A stretch of DNA of 27,766 nt from Actinomycetes bacterium. Its GTDB lineage: Bacteria; Actinomycetota; Coriobacteriia; Coriobacteriales; Eggerthellaceae. Made by a program: the position numbers and the translations under genes. Positions 24,493 through 27,766 of this stretch are shown one piece after another. The notes under the pieces are model-generated. The model did no database searches. It worked only from the letters and a program-made list of their open reading frames with translations, and was not told the origin of the DNA. The DNA is taken from assembly GCA_023429565.1 (NCBI GenBank), contig JAEZDJ010000113.1, positions 1 to 27,766 on the forward strand, given 5' to 3'. Within the stretch, counting starts at the first letter, position 1, and the number at the start of each line of letters is the position of its first letter.

Positions 24493-24900
24493 ACCGACAA
24501 CTTTTCCGCACGCCGCAGGCCAATCGCCATGATCTGCGGCAAAGCCGAACGGGGAGGAGTATCCCTCCCTGCCTGCCTCTCGCACCCTGCAGTCTGCCGC
24601 GAAGCCGAGAAATGGCAAGGCAAGTCGCGCCAACGACTGCAAGAATTATCGATACACGAGTGAATCCCCAGTTCAATGGATGGGATGGTTTTCTTACTCG
24701 TGACACAGGCTGCCACTTCTCGTCTTCGCGGCATGTCGTCTCGGCGTTCGGGCCGGACCCTTCAACCCTCACGGCAGGTCACTCGCAGTCATGAGCATGC
24801 GATCGCACCCTCATGGAACACCACACTCGTCCGCCTTGGGCGACAGGAGAGGAACCCGAACTCAGAGTTTCAGGCTTTGGCCCGCAGGACAGGCCCAAAC
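24493..24900. other. Intergenic region of about 400 bases, structured, no gene recognised
   Basis: I find no convincing protein or tRNA gene here. It contains several inverted repeats: GCCGCAG / CTGCGGC (24512-24518 and 24534-24540); GGGAGG / CCTCCC around 24555-24573; and a 26-base imperfect palindrome, CATGAG and CTCATG arms around TGCGATCGCA (24790-24815). Near the end of the RlpA-like gene, GAGTTT and AAACTC flank further pairing (24866-24903), a possible weak terminator. A GATAAT box on the minus strand near 24650 could start a transcript towards the T-box. Confidence 0.35.
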
Positions 24901-26079
24901 TCAAAGGAAACGGTAGTTCACCGTTCGCAGGCCCCAGTCGAGGCAGGAGGAAAAGCCGAAGGCCTTCCACACGCCGGGCTGCAAGTCGAGCGATCGGCTG
25001 CCGCCTCCCATGCCACCACAGTCATTGACCGTCGCAAACACGGTCATGCCGCCATAGGATATCTCAACCGTGCGCCCGTAATACTGCCAATAGTTCGGCC
25101 ACGCCATAGGCACGGCGACCCCCATGGAGTTGTCGTCGCACAGGGCACCCGTGGCCGTCGTTCCAGGATTGGGGGTGCCGGGATCGGTCGAGCCGCCGTA
25201 AGCCGAGGCCACGCCGGTTGACCAGCCTGTCTCGCTTCCGCCAGAGCCCCCTCCCGCGTCGGGCACCGTCGGTTGGGGATTGGGGGCAACCGGTGTGTTT
25301 TCCGGCACGACGTCGCTCCGGTCCACCGTGTTTGCGTCTTCGACCACCACCGGTTCGCCGACGTCGCCTTGAGCCGCCATTTCCTCGGCCTTCCGCTGCA
25401 GCTCAGCCAAGCGCGTGGCCTGATCGTCCTGGGCGTTCTGCAGTTTCGACGACGCGCCGGAAACGATTTGCGAGGCCTCCTCCTTCTTCTTTTCGAGCTC
25501 GGAGAGCTTCTTGCCCTGCTCGTCCCTTTGGAAATTCAGGCTGTCCACAAGTTCGTTGAAGTGAGCGATGCGCTCTTTCTGCGCGGCGACCTCGTCGCTG
25601 CGATACTGCATGATGGTCTGGAGATACGCCACGTTGCGCACGAGTTCGTCAAAGTCGTTCGACTCGAGCAACAGCGTGAGAAGCGACGAAGCAGAACCGC
25701 TTCGATATTCATAGGCAGCCGCCTTGCCGAGCGCTTGGCGTCCCTCGATCATCGCCTGCTGCGATTCCATGGCCTGGGCCGCAGTTTCATCGATCTGCTG
25801 TTGCAAGGCATCTATCTGCTGAGACAGTCCATCGTATTCCGCAGCGAGGGAGGCCATGCTCGATTCTGCAACGTCAAGCGTGGACTGGGCTTCGTCGACC
25901 GTCTTCTGGGCATCCTCAGCCTCGTCGGCAAAAGCGCTGTCAACTCGGATCGGAGCAATGCTCCCGCCAAAGCCAAAAGGCAGCGAAAGCGCAGAGACGA
26001 GGACCGCGACCATCGCCGTGCGGGCGATCCATCCGCAACGGCTGAGCGTCTCGCTCGGGTGTTGGCTGGTTTTCTGCAT
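24901..26079 (-). CDS. Secreted coiled-coil protein with RlpA-like/3D double-psi beta-barrel domain
   Basis: Predicted exported cell-wall protein. A signal sequence (MQKTSQHPSETLSRCGWIAR then a hydrophobic stretch ending near VDSAFADEAED, residue about 52) is followed by a long coiled coil (about 53-245) rich in Gln, Glu and Ala, like the N-terminal regulators of PcsB/CwlO-type hydrolases. A Pro/Gly linker leads to a C-terminal domain beginning GVASAYGGS and containing FATVNDCGGMGGGSRSLDL. This resembles the RlpA double-psi barrel with its conserved aspartate (VND). A peptidoglycan-cleaving role is inferred. The frame is open to 26181, but the ATG at 26079 starts the signal peptide; its SD is weak. 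392 residues. It follows nfo by 74 bases. Confidence 0.8.
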   Translation of the reverse strand: MQKTSQHPSETLSRCGWIARTAMVAVLVSALSLPFGFGGSIAPIRVDSAFADEAEDAQKTVDEAQSTLDVAESSMASLAAEYDGLSQQIDALQQQIDETAAQAMESQQAMIEGRQALGKAAAYEYRSGSASSLLTLLLESNDFDELVRNVAYLQTIMQYRSDEVAAQKERIAHFNELVDSLNFQRDEQGKKLSELEKKKEEASQIVSGASSKLQNAQDDQATRLAELQRKAEEMAAQGDVGEPVVVEDANTVDRSDVVPENTPVAPNPQPTVPDAGGGSGGSETGWSTGVASAYGGSTDPGTPNPGTTATGALCDDNSMGVAVPMAWPNYWQYYGRTVEISYGGMTVFATVNDCGGMGGGSRSLDLQPGVWKAFGFSSCLDWGLRTVNYRFL

Positions 26080-26153
26080 GCGCCCATGGTAGAGAACTGC
26101 AAGGCCTCGTGGCGAAACGACCGCGGAATCTCCACGGCCGCTACCGATCGGCT

Positions 26154-26990
26154 TCACTTGTCCCATGCAGCTCGCAGGCAAGCGATCTCGTCGGCATAGC
26201 CCGACAGATGGTCATGGGGAGTTTCGAGGTAGAAGGGAAGATGACGCAGGCGGGGATGGTTCGTCACGGCCGACAAGGCCGCAAAACCGATCTCGCCCTC
26301 ACCTATGCGCGCATGGCGATCCTTGTGGGAGCCGCGCGCATTCAGGCTGTCGTTCAGGTGGATGGCCCGCAAGCGGTCAAGGCCAATGACACGGTCAAAC
26401 TCTGCGACCACGCCGTCGAGGTCTCCTGCGATATCATACCCCGCATCCCACACGTGGCAGGTGTCGAGGCACACCCCCACCTGGCCGTCCAGCTCAACCG
26501 CCTCAATAATGGCAGCGATCTCCTCAAACGTCCCACCGACCTCCGACCCCTTGCCGGACATCGTTTCCAGCAGCAGCATGGTCGTCTGGGAAGGGGCCAG
26601 CACCTCGTTGAGCGCGTCAGCGATTCGCCCAATCCCAACCTCGACGCCCTGTCCCACGTGGCTTCCCGGGTGCATGTTATACATCTGATGAGGAGTTTCC
26701 TCCATGCGGGCGAGATCCTCCCCAAGCACCATGAGCGCAAAGTCGCGCGTTTGCTGCTTGTCGGATGCGGGGTTGAGCGTGTAGGGAGCATGTGCGAGTA
26801 TCGTTCCTATGCCGTGAGCCTCAGCATAGGAACGATACGCAGCAACGTCCTTGGGATCAATCGCCTTGGCCTTTCCTCCACGTGGGTTACGCGTGAAGAA
26901 CTGAAACGTATTCGCGTCGATGGACACTGCGGACTCAGCCATCCTGAGATATCCCTTGGCGCTCGACAGGTGACAGCCAATGGTGAGCAT
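26154..26990 (-). CDS. nfo: Endonuclease IV (AP endonuclease)
   Basis: Zinc-dependent AP endonuclease for base-excision repair, an AP-endonuclease-2-type TIM barrel. It begins MLTIGCHLSSAKGY. Metal ligands appear in order in ILAHAPYTLN, NMHPGSHVGQG, LLLETMSGKGSEVG, VCLDTCHVWDAGYD, IHLNDSLNARGSHKDRHARI and FYLETPHD. 278 residues, normal length. The frame extends upstream, but the ATG at 26990 has AAAGGA seven bases before it. The stop is followed by 74 bases before the secreted coiled-coil gene. It lies downstream of ecfT on the same strand. Confidence 0.95.
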   Translation of the reverse strand: MLTIGCHLSSAKGYLRMAESAVSIDANTFQFFTRNPRGGKAKAIDPKDVAAYRSYAEAHGIGTILAHAPYTLNPASDKQQTRDFALMVLGEDLARMEETPHQMYNMHPGSHVGQGVEVGIGRIADALNEVLAPSQTTMLLLETMSGKGSEVGGTFEEIAAIIEAVELDGQVGVCLDTCHVWDAGYDIAGDLDGVVAEFDRVIGLDRLRAIHLNDSLNARGSHKDRHARIGEGEIGFAALSAVTNHPRLRHLPFYLETPHDHLSGYADEIACLRAAWDK

Positions 26991-27007
26991 GGAGGCATCC
27001 TTTCCAA

Positions 27008-27024
27008 TCGCACAACGTGTGCGA
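27008..27024. promoter_or_regulatory. Perfect palindrome just upstream of nfo
   Basis: TCGCACAACGTGTGCGA, arms of seven bases around ACG, lies 18 bases before the nfo start and four bases from its SD. It could be an operator or a weak terminator for ecfT (no T tract follows). The outer arms loosely recall the symmetry of SOS boxes but do not match their consensus. Confidence 0.3.
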
Positions 27025-27061
27025 CACATGGTACCAGATGACGAAAGCTCACCTCATTTCG

Positions 27062-27766
27062 CTACAGCAGCACTCCGATCACGATCAGGAGGACAGCCAG
27101 AAGGGCAACGCCCGCGTCGGCGGCATGAAACGGGTAGTCCCGCACGCCCGACGTCCGGTCCCGCAAATAAAAACCGCGGACCTCGGCAGACATGGCGGCT
27201 TGTTCGGTCCGACCGACCGACGTGATGAGCAGAGGCGCGCACAGGGGCAGCATGAGGCGCAGTTTGCGCAACGGGTTCCTCGTGTCGAACTCTATGCCGC
27301 GTGCCGTCTGCGCTTCCATGATGGCACCCATCTCGTCGGAGAACACCGGGATGAACCGGAGCGCCGTGGTCAAGGCAAACGCGTATTTGTAAGGCAGTCG
27401 GGCGCGCTTCACCAGCGCGCCGGCCAGGTCGTTCATCTGCGTGAGCGCCAGCATGAGCGCAAGAGGCATGGTAGCGACCATCAGGCGCAACGCCACCAGG
27501 CCGCCAGTGCGCAGGCCCTCGTCGGTGACGAACAGGAACACGGGAGTTCCCGAGCGGATGAACAAGACCTGCAGCACGAACAGGAACGAGCAGATGCCCA
27601 CCAGCCCCACCAACAGCTTGAGCGTCTTCTGGCGAATGCCCCCCAGCAGCCCGATGCCCACATCGATCACGAGCAGCGCCACAAGGAATCCAAAGTTGTC
27701 AGACAGAAACGCTGAAACGCAGATGCCGAGGGAAAGGACTATCTTAACGAGTGGGTTCAAACGGTG
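27062..27766 (-). CDS. ECF transporter transmembrane component EcfT (5' end outside window)
   Basis: Integral membrane subunit that couples the two ATPases to the substrate-binding S component in energy-coupling-factor importers of vitamins or metals such as cobalt and nickel. Five or six hydrophobic segments are visible. The coupling-helix motifs appear as MEAQTARGIEFD (AxxARG type) and AEVRGFYLRDRT near the C-terminus. The frame remains open to the right edge: HRLNPLVK, with HR upstream of the first possible TTG, is the usual internal EcfT block (LHRLDPRxK). The true start is therefore beyond the window. About 234 residues are visible. Substrate unknown because the S component and ATPases are not in view. 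Confidence 0.88.
   Translation of the reverse strand, partial: HRLNPLVKIVLSLGICVSAFLSDNFGFLVALLVIDVGIGLLGGIRQKTLKLLVGLVGICSFLFVLQVLFIRSGTPVFLFVTDEGLRTGGLVALRLMVATMPLALMLALTQMNDLAGALVKRARLPYKYAFALTTALRFIPVFSDEMGAIMEAQTARGIEFDTRNPLRKLRLMLPLCAPLLITSVGRTEQAAMSAEVRGFYLRDRTSGVRDYPFHAADAGVALLAVLLIVIGVLL

Noticed and set aside
24246..24794. Plus-strand open frame across the T-box leader
   Set aside because: It covers a structured regulatory RNA and its promoter on the other strand, and the translation resembles nothing.
24640..24830. Possible tRNA or SRP RNA gene in the intergenic region
   Set aside because: No T-arm consensus, acceptor pairing or SRP tetraloop motif could be found on either strand.

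Overview
The window reads as a chromosomal segment of a high-GC, anaerobic member of the Coriobacteriia, most likely Eggerthellaceae. This is inferred from three things: a 12-TM LuxR-type regulator divergent from a Tat-exported flavin reductase, a glutamate synthase split into five polypeptides, and a Firmicutes-like T-box leader in high-GC DNA. I cannot fix the genus. Most genes are on the minus strand. The exceptions are a glutamate-cysteine ligase/FKBP pair and the flavin reductase.

Layout from left to right. Positions 1-73 hold the first codons of an IS30-like transposase, cut by the window edge. Next come two terminator hairpins and the arginine operon argC-argJ-argB-argD, transcribed right to left from a promoter near 5215-5242. 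A membrane-anchored nucleotide-sugar 4,6-dehydratase (5260-7119) is divergent from a plant-type glutamate-cysteine ligase and a SlyD-like FKBP isomerase (7249-9109). Positions 9163-14457 encode a glutamate synthase in separate pieces: glutaminase, FMN synthase domain with ferredoxin head, four-cluster ferredoxin, FAD/NAD(P) reductase and GXGXG domain. These are translationally coupled or closely spaced, and preceded by a 117-base nested inverted repeat that pairs better in the operon's own RNA strand than in the opposite one. A small two-gene unit of unknown function follows (14739-15792). Then comes a membrane LuxR regulator divergent from a Tat-signal FAD reductase (15943-19412), typical of respiratory reductase modules in this group. 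Positions 19518-24492 carry map, pheT, pheS and a T-box leader with its terminator and promoter. After about 430 bases of structured, apparently non-coding DNA come an RlpA-like secreted cell-wall protein with a long coiled coil, endonuclease IV, and the 5'-truncated EcfT subunit of an ECF vitamin or metal transporter.

Functionally the segment links nitrogen assimilation (glutamine to glutamate) with arginine synthesis from glutamate and with gamma-glutamylcysteine synthesis. It also holds phenylalanyl-tRNA supply under tRNA-sensing control and one accessory anaerobic respiration module. The items most worth a second look are the nested leader of the glutamate synthase operon, the extra cysteine in its FMN subunit's Fe-S motif, the uncharacterised cysteine-rich gene pair, and the structured intergenic region upstream of the T-box promoter.
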